A stretch of DNA of 64,000 bases from Sorex araneus (Eukaryota; Chordata; Mammalia; Eulipotyphla; Soricidae): assembly GCF_027595985.1 (NCBI RefSeq), contig NC_073303.1, positions 25,782,565 through 25,846,564 on the forward strand, written 5' to 3'. The translations under genes and the position numbers were made by a program. Below are positions 52,401 to 63,925 of the stretch, in pieces. How positions within the stretch are numbered: position 1 is the stretch's first letter; every line of letters starts with the position of its first letter. The notes under the pieces are model-generated. The model made no database searches. It worked only from the letters and a program-made list of their open reading frames with translations, and had not been told where the DNA came from.

Positions 52401-52989
52401 CGGAGGAGCCGTGGGGGGTGCAGGGGGGAAGGACTGAGAGGAGAGGGCTGGGCCGGCCCGGGTGTCAGCTCTGAGGCGCTGGTGCGTGTGGCTGGCGAGT
52501 ATGAGGCTGCAGCGCCGTCTGCCTAAAGCACAGTGATGCCAGCGTACCCGCCTTACTGCAGTCGTTAACAACAACAGCAACAGCCAGGAACAGAGAATTC
52601 TGTTTAGTTGCACCGAGGACTAGCAAAGCTCCCCGGGGAAGGACCGTGGACAGGAAGGAGTGGCCCCCGGGGAATCGGGGGACGGGCACTCAGGCCAGCC
52701 CGGAATCCTGGCAAGGTTGTTCTGTGACGCGCTGCCAGGGGCAGCCTGGGCTCCTCTCCCGTGACCGGCCAGGCCCAGGCCCGCTCGCAGCCCGACCCCC
52801 GGGGGCTCTGGCCCCCCCTGGACTGGCTGCCGTGAAGCTCACGAAGAGGGAGACAGATCCCAGCGTGCTCTCTCGGGGGGCTCCCCCTGCTCCTTCCCAG
52901 TGCTCCAGCAGCCTCGGAGACCACAGTCAGAAGCCCCCGGGTCGGTGCCACGATGGCAGAGGCGCCACTCCACTGCAACCGTCTCCTGA

Positions 52990-53292
52990 AAGGCCGGAGA
53001 GACAGTACGGGTGGAGGGAGGGGGCCGCCTGTCCGCGCCAACCACGGCGTGAACCCCCAGCGCCCCATGGTCCTCTGAGCACCCTCACGGCCCGGACCCC
53101 CGTGAATAAACTTGGATTTATTTCATTTCTTTATTTTGGGTTTTGGGGCGGTGCTCGGGGCAGACTCCTGGCTCGGTGCTCAGGGTTCTCTCCTCGTGGG
53201 CTCAGGAAACCAGATGGGAAGCGGGGGATAGAACCTGGCTTGGCTGCATGCGAGGCCGATGCCCTCCCCGCGGTGCTCTCGCTCCGGCCCCA
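52990..53292. mobile_element. Old SOR SINE pair, plus then minus
   Basis: Plus relic 52990-53112 and minus copy 53128-53292 ending CTCTCGCTCCGGCCCC. Confidence 0.62.
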
Positions 53293-53539
53293 AGCCTGCC
53301 GGATTTCTGCTCGATGCTTCCTAGCTGCCAAGTAGAACTCACCATTGATCTAGGGATGAAGCACGGAAACTCGTTTTCTTAAGTTACTTATTGCTGACGT
53401 GCTGGCCAAAGGCTAATCACCACCTCCGGCCCTCATTATGTAACGGCCATTTGCCACTGATCAGGGACACGAGGGAGACGGAAGGACAGAGGCCCGACAA
53501 CGACGAGGCTGAACAGGAGACGGGGCACAGAGGCGACAA

Positions 53540-53685
53540 GAACTGCTGAGCGCATGCAGAGCACATGCCCCACCCCTACCCCATCAGACGGCACCCCTGG
53601 GTTCGGTCCCCAGCACCACATAGCACCCTGAGCACTGTATCAGGAGTAGCCCCTAGGCACTGCTGTGTGTGGTGCAGACAGCCTT
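53540..53685 (+). mobile_element. SOR-type SINE with an inserted 35-bp repeat
   Basis: Head and B box (GGGTTCGGTCCCCAGC) are separated by extra DNA belonging to the 35-bp direct repeat at 53566-53600. Confidence 0.5.
53566..53600. repeat. 35-bp direct repeat, copy 1
   Basis: Identical to 54485-54519, 919 bp away (starts TGCCCCACCCCTACCCC). Confidence 0.97.
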
Positions 53686-54269
53686 CCCTCTCTTCTCCTC
53701 TATCCTGCTTCCTGGGATGTGGATGTGAACGCTGGATCCGTGCAGCCTCTTTTGAACCCCGAGAAGAGCCACACCTCAAGCATGACAGCAGGTGAAAGGA
53801 AGCTCTGGGGGCCTTTCATGACCCGGCGGCTGCCCGGGAGTACAGGTGGCCTCCAGCTGCAGCATCCCCACCCACAGGTCCACCGTAACTGCTGCGCTGG
53901 TCTCCAGTCCACGCCGGGGCCCTGTCCCCAGACACCCGAGCTCAATCGCTGCTTTGAGATGTACACGCTGGAAAACATGTAAAATCAGAGCGAAGGGTGG
54001 GAATGTGTGTGGCCCCCAAAGCAGCCATGGCGGGGAGCCTGGGAGAGCGCCAGGACCCCATAACGTGGAGCCAAATTATTCCCCAAAAATGAAGGCGGCA
54101 GGCAGGGGGCAAAGGCAAATGTGGGGCCTTTTAGGGGAAATGGGAAGTGGAGGTCTCAGAGCAATGAGGAGCACTGCTCAGGGAGCACCTACAGGGGGCA
54201 ACGTGCTCGGGAGGGAGGGGGCTGACTTCCAAACAACTCACTCCCCTTTGAATAAAAGCCCGGGCGGCT

Positions 54270-54375
54270 GGTGCCCCTGCCGTGCACAAGGCCTTCCGGC
54301 CGGTTCCGTATGCCCGAGCACAGAGCCAGGAGGAAGCCCTGGGCACCGCCAGGCGTGGCCCCAAAGTGAAACAAA
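54270..54375 (+). mobile_element. SOR-type SINE 3' part
   Basis: GAGCACAGAGCCAGGAGGAAG then GCCAGGCGTGGCCCCAAAG. Confidence 0.55.
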
Positions 54376-54484
54376 AACCAAAGAATGTCCAAGGTCCTGT
54401 CTGGGGCAAGTCCACCGGGCTCAGCTCCCACCCTCCACACCCCCCACCGGCCCGCCGAGCCCCAGCTCACTGGGTGACCGGACG

Positions 54485-54519
54485 TGCCCCACCCCTACCC
54501 CATCAGACGGCACCCCTGG
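54485..54519. repeat. 35-bp direct repeat, copy 2
   Basis: Exact match to copy 1, here outside any recognisable SINE. 54520-55654 is GC-rich unique DNA with no recognised gene. Confidence 0.97.
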
Positions 54520-55654
54520 TCTTGGGGAAAGGCCCACGGCCTTCCTCTCTGGGTGCCCCTGTGTCCTCTGGGTGTCGCTGTGGGTGATCACAGCGGTGTC
54601 CACGCAGAGCCCGCAGCCAAGCCCAGGGCCCTGCCGGGGGGACCAGCCCTCGGGAGCGTCCATCCCCCAGACCCCGCTGCCCTGGCTGGCGGCTCCCTCG
54701 GAGACAGGCGCCTTCAGCACCAGCCCTGGGAGTGAGGCCCGAGCGCTGCGAAGAAGCCAGGAAGGCTGACAGGGCCCCTGGCAGACCCGCCTGCTCCCGC
54801 CCAACCTGCTCCTCCGAGATGCCTGGAAGTTGGGGGTAAAACCTGAATGGGTCTGCAGGGGAGAGGCGGAGAGGGCGCAGGGCTGTGCGTGCTGAGCTCC
54901 AGCAGGCCGCACCTCGCTCTCTCCAGTGGGAGCTCTGAGCCGTCCCTCCAGAGGCCACTGTCCGGGAGGACAAGCGCGGCCACCCCCGGCGGGGCCTGCC
55001 TGGGCCGCCGACAACTCTGCCCGCAGAGAAGCCGGATTTGGGGATGGAATGTGGGCCGCGCGCAGCCAGCAGGAAACCACGTTCCCCCGCAGGGCTCCGT
55101 GGCCTTTGCTGGCTGCCGGCTCTTCCTCTTCAGCCTGGCTGCCTCACTTGGCTCACAACTGCCACCCGCGTCCCAGCCACCCGCCCGTCAGCCTGGCCCA
55201 CACTCCCCGCGCGTCCCCGCTCTCTCTCCCCCAGCACGTCCTGCAGGGCACCCCCGGGCAGGTCGGGAGCCGGGAGCCTCTCGCAGCTGGGAAACCACGA
55301 CCCTGCTGTCCCCAGGGCCCCTGCGCGTGCTCCAGAAGGAGACGTGCGGACACGCCGCGAACCCCAGAGTGGGGTGACTACAGAAAGTTCCAGAAGAGCA
55401 AAGGCCATTCTGTCCAGCGGATCCCGGGAGGGGGCCCGTGGGGAGAGGCTCTTCCTGGAAAGGAGGAGGGCGTGTAAACATGGCGACGCGTGGGAGCACG
55501 GCCAGCTGGAGGGGAGAACAGGGACCCTCCCGGGGGCACGCCCGGCCCCACGAATGGTCCGGCCCCAAGGATGGTCCCCCGTAGGGGTAAGAAAACGGAG
55601 GCACAAGGAGGAAGTTGTCCCAAGGTCTCACCAGTCACAAGGGGATGGAGCGGG

Positions 55655-56078
55655 GCTGAACAGAGAGTGCGCAGTGCAGAGGGCGCTTGCTGGGCCCTCG
55701 GGGTCCACCTGGGCTCATTCCCCAGCACCCCATACAGCTTCGGAGTCCCACCAGGAGTGCTCCCTGAGTACAGAGATAGGAGTAAGCCACCAGCACTGAC
55801 AGGCGTGCCCCTGCCCCCAAATAAAACCTAAATTAAACAAACAACAACAAACAGCTGGACTCTGAAACCTATCTTTTATTCCTACTTCCTACAAGTTCTC
55901 ATTAGGGGGGCGAGGGGGGCTGCACCTGGAGGTGCTTGGGGGCTTACTAAGAGCTCCGTTCTGGGGGTGGGAGGTGGGGAGTGGGACCACACGTGGCACC
56001 GGGGATCAAACCAGGGCTGGCCCCACACCAGGCAGGTGCTGACCCCTGTCCAGTCTCTCTGACCCCTTGCTCCCGGGC
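55655..56078. mobile_element. Old SOR SINE (plus) and relic (minus)
   Basis: Plus 55655-55830, tail CCCCCAAATAAAACC; minus relic 55905-56078. 56079-56520 is unique. Confidence 0.55.
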
Positions 56079-56627
56079 TGTGAGACGTGATGTGCCACGG
56101 ATGTGCCACGCGTCAGACGTGCAGAAGTGTAAGTTTAGGGGCCCAGTGTATGCGGAAGATGCAGACCCGGACCGGATCGTGATGGGCTTTCGACAGAAAC
56201 TCTGTACAGCCAACCGAACCCGTGCCCAAGCGACAGAGCATACCTCGCCCACGTGCATCACGCAGAAACACGAGACAGAGCCCAGGGTCTCCTGAGGCAC
56301 ACGGCCCAGCCGACAGGGTAAACTGACACGTGAAGATAAGTGACACCAAAGTGGGCCGACACCAACATGACCCGTGGCCTTTTGACCCCTCTGATGAAGT
56401 GGCTTAAAGGCCTGCAGGGGGCCTCGTGGTGGTGGTTGGGGGGGGGCGGGGTTCCGAGGAATGGGCCATGGGCAGACTCTCCCGGGCTTGCTCACCCCTG
56501 AGAAATGAAAGAGGAATCTGACACACGTGGTCACGCTCTGGCCTTGCACGCGAGAGGCCTGGGTTCCACCCTGGCCTGGCGGAATATAAAACATACACGA
56601 CTACAGTTCTTTTCTAACGGAGTCCTC

Positions 56628-57215
56628 CAGGCCAGAGAGGTGGACAGTAGGCAGGGCTCATGCCTCACACCTGGCCAACCTGGGTCTGACCCCCAGCACC
56701 ACACACGGTCCCCGGGGCCCCACCCAAAGCGATTCCTGGAGGCCGGAGTGATAGCACAGCGGGTAGGGCGCCTGCCTTGCATGCGGCCGACCCAGGTTTG
56801 ATCTCCGGCATCCCATACGGTCTCTTGAGCACCGCCAGGAGTGATTCCTGAGTGCAGAGCCAGGAGGAACCCCTGAGCATCACCAGGTGTGACCCAAAAA
56901 GCAAAAAAAAACCCAACAAAATAAAAACCCCAAAGTGGGGGCTGGAGAGATAGCACAGCGGGTAGGGCGTTTGCCTTGCACACGGCCGACCCGGGTTCAA
57001 ATCCCAGCATCCCATATGGTCCCCTGAGCACGCCCAGGGGTAATTCCTGAGTGCAGAGCCAGGAGTAACTCCTGTGCATCGCCAGGTGTGACCCAAAAAG
57101 CAAAAAAAAAAAAAAAAAAAAAAAGTAAAAAAAAAAAAACCAAAGTGATTCCTGAACAAAGAGCCAAGAGCATCACCGGGTGTGCCCCATCCCCCACCCC
57201 CCATCAAATAAATAA
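56628..57215 (+). mobile_element. Nested SINE block: one old SOR copy split by two younger ones
   Basis: The old copy runs 56628-56740 and resumes at about 57142-57215 (AAAGTGATTCCTGAACAAAG). Between lie full copies 56741-56920 and 56937-57124. CCAAAGCGATTCCTGG at 56727 and CCAAAGTGATTCCTG at 57140 mark the split point. Confidence 0.9.
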
Positions 57216-57334
57216 ATTAGCAACCAGCTATTGTGCCGTGGGGCAGGAAAGGGAGATGCAAAGCAGCAGCCAGGCGGGGCGGGCTCAGAGGCCCAGCGTG
57301 GGCTCTGACCAGAGAGCCGTGGGTTTTACTCCTG

Positions 57335-57485
57335 GAGCACTGCAGGCGCACACACCCATAACACACACAGACCTACACTCACAACACCCACCCACAACAT
57401 CCACACACTACCCGCCATCGCCATATACCTAACTCATGCAACACAACACGCCCACCCACGACACTCAGACCCCTACACACTCTCT

Positions 57486-57528
<43 letters not shown>

Positions 57529-57680
57529 CACTCACCCCCACACACCTACACGCACAACACAGCCACATCACAACATATACCGACACTCAAGCCCCCACGC
57601 CCCCACAATACACATACACCACACACACTCACAGCACCCCCGCCTGAAAGCACAAACCGGCAAAACACACAGACAGTGCT
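57335..57680. repeat. CA-rich low-complexity tract
   Basis: Imperfect CA/CCA-rich DNA with a pure (CA)n run at 57491-57525. Confidence 0.92.
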
Positions 57681-57814
57681 GTAGGGGCCTGCTGGATGTC
57701 AGAGGTCGCAGATGAGCATCCCGGAAGCACTTACGGATGCGGTCCCGGGGACAGTGGCCGACCTTGGTGCTCTCAGAGGATCCTGAGCGACACGCTGTTG
57801 AGGCAGCACCTGAT

Positions 57815-57922
57815 TCTTGGTTTGGGGGTTATACCCGGCAGTGCTTGGGAGACCGTAAGTGACGCTGGGGCTGAACCCGGCTGCCGTGTGCCAGCACCCG
57901 CTCTACTGGCTCTCCAGCCCCT
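57815..57922 (-). mobile_element. SOR-type SINE, old, shortened
   Basis: GGGTTATACCCGGCAGTGC start, ends GGCTCTCCAGCCCC. 57923-58484 is unique. Confidence 0.6.
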
Positions 57923-58484
57923 AAAAATGTTTTGTTTTGCTTTTTTTCCCCCGAGAACTTTTGAAATAATTAATTAAAATAAAAAAGATGATTTTTTTCT
58001 GAAAGTTGAACACAGAAAGTCCAGCCCAGGCCCAATGTGCACATCCCACGGTCCGCACGGACGCACTCGGCTGCACAGAGCGGGGCGAGGCCGAGGGAAT
58101 GGACAACCCCGCGTCTGTGCGGCCGCCCGGCAAATGCCCCCACGGCTGATGCGGCCGCTCGTCCCGGCCGGTGCTGACCCCCGAGGTCCCACTCAAGCCC
58201 TCAAACTGGCGCTTGCCAAGCACCCACCGGCCTCCGGGGAGTGGCAGGAAAGGAGAAGCAAGACCCTCGGACGGGGAACCCGAGGTGCCGGCTCCAAGCC
58301 CTCAAGACCCCCAGGCGGCCTCAGGGGGGAGCCGCCATTTCCGTCCTCCCTCTGTATCCCTTGTCCCAAGGCCCTGGGGCTCCAGGACCTCAGGGCCTGG
58401 CCTGCCTGCCACTCTCCACAGCCTCAGCCGGGCGCTTCTAGTCAGGACGCCGGGCAGTGAGCCAGGCCGGGGGCACGGGGGGGG

Positions 58485-58600
58485 AGGGGGAAAAAGCTTG
58501 GCACACACATGGAGGACCCCAGTCAGATCCCCAGGACCCCTGATCCCTGCTAGAATCGAGCCCTGAGTACTGCCAGATATGGCCCCCAAACCAAAAAGAA
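58485..58600 (+). mobile_element. SOR-type SINE relic
   Basis: CAGTCAGATCCCCAGGACC and CTGAGTACTGCCAGATATGG. A short (CA)n lies at 58609-58626. Confidence 0.5.
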
Positions 58601-58839
58601 TTTAGTACACATACACACACACACACATTTTGGGGTTTAGTACTCATGGCTTGGTGCTCAGGGGCTTATGAGGTGCCAGAGATCGAGCTCGGGGTTCCTC
58701 AGAGCCTGGACACGAGCCCTCATCTCCCGGGTCCTCTGAAACCGTTCAATAAGAGCCTACAAAGAGCCAGGCGTGCGATGAATCTCTGATGAGCCCTTCT
58801 TCATCTAATTCTCCCGGTGGCGCTATAAAGCACGGGCTG

Positions 58840-59018
58840 GGCTGAAGCGATAGGACAGCGGGTGGGGCATTTGCCTTGCATGCAGCCGACCTGGGTTCGA
58901 TTCCCAGCATCCCATATGGTCCCCCGAGCACTGCCAGGAGTGATTCCTGAGTGCAGAGCCAGGAGTAACCCCTGTGCATAGCGGGGTATGATCCAAAAAG
59001 CCAATAAATAAATAAATA
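58840..59018 (+). mobile_element. SOR-type SINE
   Basis: Full length, (AATA)n tail. 59019-60544 is unique apart from two short tandem repeats. Confidence 0.93.
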
Positions 59019-59271
59019 AGAGCACATGCCACTGTCATCCCCATTTAATGGATGTGAGAACTGAGGTTCAGAGGGTGAAGAAACCTTCCCGAAGTCCCCG
59101 AGGCAGGGCCACAGGGCTGGAAGGAGCTGGGCTGGGGGTGGGGTGCGGGTGGGGGTGGGGTGTTCTCCCAATTGTCCTTTAGGTACTGGGACTGCTGCTG
59201 GTAATGGTTTCAGGCGGACCATGTCCACCTCCACACCCTCCACCGGTGGGTGCCAGTGGCCCTGGCCACCC

Positions 59272-59331
59272 CCACCCCAGCAGGGCCCGAGTCTGACCCC
59301 CCACCCCAGCAGGGCCCGAGTCTGACCCCAG
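59272..59331. repeat. 29-bp tandem duplication
   Basis: CACCCCAGCAGGGCCCGAGT with its extension, twice in a row. Confidence 0.93.
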
Positions 59332-59752
59332 GCTCTCAACCTCTGGGTCACGGCAGGAGCGACGCCTTCTCGGTCCCCTCCCGGGCCTCGGCCGGCAGCA
59401 CAGGTGGGATCCCTGGTGGCGGGAAGGACAGAGGGTGGGGGGCAGGACAGGACACCCCGGCCGGCCTTGGCGGGGGCTCCCGGGTCCGAGCGTGGCCCCT
59501 GCAGTGATGCGGCACAGAGCGAGGCCCGCAGGTGGCAGGCGCCCTCCTGGCCCGCACCGCCCGCAGGGCTTCGCAAATCCCCGACGACCTTCTCCTCCTC
59601 CCTGGGCTGAGGGTCAGGGCCGCCGCCATGGGGGCGGGGCGGCTGCTCCGAGACAGACTCTCAGTGCCCGGGCCACCCGCTGTGAGCTTGAGCTTGACTG
59701 ACAAGCACCCAGGACCGGCTCCAGGCTCGGGCTAATGGCAGAGAGAACCAGC

Positions 59753-59810
59753 GCCCCCCCACTCCCAGCCCACCCCCCCACTCCCAGCCCACCCCCCCAC
59801 TCCCAGCCCT
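59753..59810. repeat. 20-bp tandem repeat, three units
   Basis: Unit CCCCCCCACTCCCAGCCCAC. Confidence 0.93.
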
Positions 59811-60544
59811 CCGCCTCCAGGGACCTCCCTGGGAGCTGCCTGACCTTCACCCTGAAGAGAGGAGGCAGCAGCCGCAGACTTGGACTTGGGGAGAGCAGAG
59901 AAAGTGTGGGGCTGTCTGGGTGACCAGGAACCGCTGGTCCCCACCTGGGGCTGGGGCCGGGACCCGGGCAAGCTCGGGTGTGCCAGGGGCCTCGGCTCGG
60001 GGAGGGCCGGCGAAGGCGGCTTCCAAACAAGGTCATGGTCGCAGGCTGCCCAGCCCGGGCTGCGGCAGGCTCCCGGGGGCAGCCCCCGTCCAACTCACCG
60101 CGGGCAGCAAAGGCAGCAAAGGCAGCAGCGCGGGGACAAACGCCAAGAGGAGGGGAGGGGGGACTTCCTGTGGCCGGCCAGCAAGGGGAGGGGGCCCAGC
60201 TGTCACCAGCCCCAGGCCCCGCCCCCCCCAGAAGACATGGAGATGCCGGAAGCAGGTTAAGTCTGTGGATGAACCGGAGCGCTCCGGCGGGCAGGGCACA
60301 CGAGGGCTGGCACGCGGCAGACAGACAGATCTGGGGCAGGAGTCCCGGCGTGCGCGTCTCTGGCCCGGATCTGCGACCTGGGCAGCGCTGAGCGGCGGGA
60401 GGGGCCGGACAGCGAGGTGCAGTGCAGTGGGCACCCTCGGGCAGGGCACCCGCACCCACTTCCACCGTCTCACACGGCCCTGGGTGTAGGGAGGCACGTG
60501 CGGAGGGAACGACAAAACCACGGGCAAGGGACCGGGCCCACGCT

Positions 60545-60705
60545 CCAGCAGGGAGGGCGCTGGCTCTGCGCGTGGCCAACCCGGGTTCGATCCCCGGCAC
60601 CCTGTATGGTCCCCGAGCACCACCAGGAGTGACCCCTGAGTGCAGAGGCAGGGTCAGCCCTGAGCCTCGCTGGGTGTGGCCCCAAAACCAAAACCAGAAA
60701 CAAAA
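60545..60705 (+). mobile_element. SOR-type SINE, head partly lost
   Basis: GGGTTCGATCCCCGGCACC B box, CCCCAAAACCAAAACC tail. 60706-61122 is unique. Confidence 0.83.
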
Positions 60706-61138
60706 AAGACGAGCAATGGAGGCTTCCGAGACACGTGACCCGTTTTTCTCAGGAGAGGGAAGTAGGGCTGGGGGAGGGGGGTCTGGAGCAGGCCCCGGGC
60801 GGGGGCGCTGAGAGGGGAGAACCGCGGGCAAAGAACGAAAGCAGAAGTGGCCAGCTGTGGCTGAAGGCGCATGTCCAGGCTGTAGATGACCTCACCCAGG
60901 GACACAGGAGTGAGTGCTCGGCCCCCGTGTGCCCGGGAGAGCAAGGCAGTGGCCTGGGGGACGCCCCACAGCCCTGGCCACCCTACGGGCCAGCTCAGCT
61001 CCTGAGTGCGGACACCAGGCTGTCCCCAACGGGAACCATGTGGCGAGGGGCAGGGACAAGGTCAGCCTGCGTGCGGCACCTCTGCACTGAAGGCCAGCCG
61101 GGCCGGTCGAGCCTTCCTGGAAGCGTGTCTTCATTTCT

Positions 61139-61320
61139 TTCTTTTTTATATTTTTTTTGCTTTTTGGGTCACACCCAGCGATGTCAGGGGCTCCTCCTGG
61201 CTCTGCACTCAGGAATTACTCCTGGCGCTGCTCAGGGGACCATATGGGATGCTGGGAATCGAACCTGGGTCGGCTGAGTACAAGGCAAACGCCCTCCCCG
61301 CTGTACTATCGCTCCAGCCC
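61139..61320 (-). mobile_element. SOR-type SINE with target duplication
   Basis: 16-bp duplication GCGTGTCTTCATTTCT at 61123-61138 and 61321-61336. Confidence 0.97.
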
Positions 61321-61424
61321 GCGTGTCTTCATTTCTGTTTTGGAAGTCACCTAACCCCCAGGGCGGCGTCCTTCCCAGGGCAATCCAGTCAGCGGCTGGA
61401 ATCCCCCTTTTTTTTGTTTGTTTG

Positions 61425-61712
61425 TTTTGGGCTCAGGGTCCAGGGCTCTGCACTCAGGCACCCCTCCTGGTGGGCTTGGGGGGCCATACGGGGCGTTGGA
61501 GATCAAGCCTGGATTGGCAGCATGCAAGGCAGGCGTCCCCCCCCGCTGCCCTGGAACCCCGGGCACACCCCCACCCGCCCTTCCAGCTGGTTTGGTTGGT
61601 TCTGGGCCCCAGGAGCCATGTGCCCGGGGCTCAGAGATCACTCCTGGCGGGCCCGGGGGGTCGTACCGGGGAAGTACAGCCCCTGACCCATGGACAATCT
61701 TTCTGGCCCCTG
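61425..61712 (-). mobile_element. Two old SOR-type SINEs
   Basis: 61425-61556 (TTGGGCTCAGGGTCC, GGAGATCAAGCCTGG) and 61585-61712, ending AATCTTTCTGGCCCC. 61713-62370 is unique. Confidence 0.52.
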
Positions 61713-62369
61713 GGATTCCCCTACTCCTCACCCGCATGGGTCAAGCCGGCTTCCCCTGGTCGGGCCTGGCCACAAGCAGGGGGGTGCGGGCAGAGCGGGG
61801 GAAATGGCCGGAGAGCCGGAGCGAGGACGGTGCATGAAGGCTCGCAGGTAGACTCGGGGGCTGCCGGCCCCCGCAGGCAGGCAGATAGGCAGGCGAGACC
61901 GCCCAAAGGGACAAGGTGCTTCAGAGGCGAGAGGGCCGGGCTTCCCGGGATCACCCGCACCCAGCCCAGCTGGGTGAAATCCAGCACCAATTTCGCCTCA
62001 CTTGACATTCGATCTGGGCCGTCGTACAAGAGGGAAGGAGGCACTTGCCTCGCACGTGGCTGACCCCAGCCGGGAGCTGCCCTAAACACAAAACACACTC
62101 TACACGCACACGCATTTCCCTCCTTCCTTTCTCTTGTTGCTGGTGGCAAGGGGGGGGGGGTCAGAGCTCACACGCTCGGCCGCGGTGCCAGTGGGGAACA
62201 GACAGCAGAGCTGCTGCAGCAGGGGGCTCGGGGTGCCAGGGCCTGTGGGCAGAGGCGTGGGGCGGGGCCAGGGGCCAGTCTTCCCAAAAGTGCCCCCCAC
62301 GGGTGCTATCTCCCTGGACGGGGGCAAGGGCAGGAAGAATGCATGGGGAGACGAGGCATGTGTGGCCTC

Positions 62370-62370
<1 letters not shown>

Positions 62371-62408
<38 letters not shown>

Positions 62409-62412
62409 TGTA
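62371..62412. repeat. (GT)n microsatellite
   Basis: About 20 GT units with one AT interruption. Confidence 0.96.
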
Positions 62413-62607
62413 TACACACTTTCCGATTGTTTGCTTAAAGAGGGCACAAGGAGGGAAGGGCATGAGTCAACTTTTTTTTTTTTTCCTGAAAAGAGGGAAA
62501 TAGGTCAAATAAGTTTGGGAACCTCTGCAGGGATCGGATTTGCAGCTGCACGCATACATGGTACCACATTTCTATGTCTCACATATACACTTCAAAAATA
62601 AATTTAA

Positions 62608-63158
62608 GGGGCTGGAGCGACAGCACAGAGGGTAGGGTGTTTGCCTTGCACGCGGCCAACCCGGGGTTTAATTCCCAGAATCCCATAGGGTCCCCCGGGC
62701 ATTGCCAGGAGTAATTCCTGAGTAATTCCTGAGCAGAGCCAGGAGTAACCCCTAAGCATTGCCGAGTGTGACCCAAAAGGCAAAAAAAAAAAAAAAATAT
62801 ATCAGCAGACTGGCCCCAGCGGTGACTCAGAGCGACAGCACAGCGGGGAGGCGTCTGCTTTTCCCGCGGCCAACTGTGTTTGATTCCCAGCATCCCATAG
62901 GAACCCCCGAGCACTGCCAGGAGTGATCCCTGCATGCAGAGCCAGGAATGACCCCTGAGCAACACTCGGTGGGCCTAAAAACCCAAACTGGATAAATAAA
63001 CAAAATGCAGACCCAGGGCTGGAGCTAGATACAGCAGGTAGGGCACTTGCTTGGCAGGTGGCTGACCTGGGCTTGATGCCCAGGACCCCACAGAGCCCCC
63101 CCACCCCCCCACCACCCGAGCACCGCCAGGAGTAATTCCGGAGTGCAGAGCCAGTCTC
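62608..63158 (+). mobile_element. Three SOR-type SINEs in tandem
   Basis: 62608-62790 (GAGTAATTCCT duplicated inside), 62820-63000, and 63010-63158 (3' end lost). Confidence 0.82.
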
Positions 63159-63294
63159 ACTGTGTTCCCATGGCAGGTCAGCCCCCATCCCACGTCCCCA
63201 CCCCCCATCAAAACAACAGCAAAGTCAAACTCAGATTGCAGGCCTTCATTTCTTCCAGGAGACTGCAATTCAAGAGATCTTCAAACAAGGTATA

Positions 63295-63389
63295 AGAATC
63301 AACATTGTGTACACACACACACACCCCAGAGCCAAGAATCAATATTGTGTACACACACACATATACCCAGAGCCAAGAATCAACATTGT

Positions 63390-63441
<52 letters not shown>
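63295..63441. repeat. 40-bp tandem repeat leading into (CA)n
   Basis: Three units of AGAATCAACATTGTGTACAC plus (CA)n and CCCAGAGCCA, then a pure (CA)n at 63391-63440. Confidence 0.94.
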
Positions 63442-63443
<2 letters not shown>

Positions 63444-63779
63444 CCAGCCCTGCCAGCTGAGCTGCATCAGGGAAGGATGCGGCAGCATCTGGGACGGCTC
63501 ATTCCAAGGCCAATCTGCGGCGCTGGAGGCTCCCAGGGGGCCGGGCTGCGGCTGCAGAGGTGGCGGGGCGCAGAGAGGATCACTCCTCGGCTAATAAATC
63601 CCAGGCAGCCTGGCCGCTGCCGCTCAGGCCCAGGGCAGCGAGCAAGGCGCTCGCACAAAGCCTACTCTGGGAGCTTCTCCCGGCCCAGTGACCTCACCTG
63701 CACACTGGAAAAGGGGGACGAGCACGACCTCCACCCCAAAGTCCCAAATATACCGCAGGGCCCCCTCCCAGCTGGGAGC

Positions 63780-63925
63780 GGGGGGAAGGTGCTTGCCCTG
63801 TGGCCGACCAGGGTTTGATTCCCCGGCGCCCCAGCTGGCCCCCCGAGCACTACCACAAGCGATCCCCGAGCGCAGAGCCAGGAGTAAACCCCGAGCGCTC
63901 ACAGGGGTGGCCTGGAAACAAAACA
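63780..63925 (+). mobile_element. SOR-type SINE, head lost
   Basis: GGTTTGATTCCCCGGCGCC B box, CAGAGCCAGGAGTAAACCC body. The remaining sequence to 64000 is unique. Confidence 0.65.

Noticed and set aside
59614..60831. 405-residue minus-strand open frame
   Set aside because: Covers a SINE, tandem repeats (59753-59810) and GC-rich DNA; no domain or splice structure.
3310..62785. Dozens of 60-200 residue open frames with shared peptides such as GMLGIEPGSAACKANALPAVLSL or GVTPGSALRNY
   Set aside because: They are antisense and sense readings of the SOR SINE, which happens to be open in several frames. Every one coincides with a SINE copy and none is a protein family.
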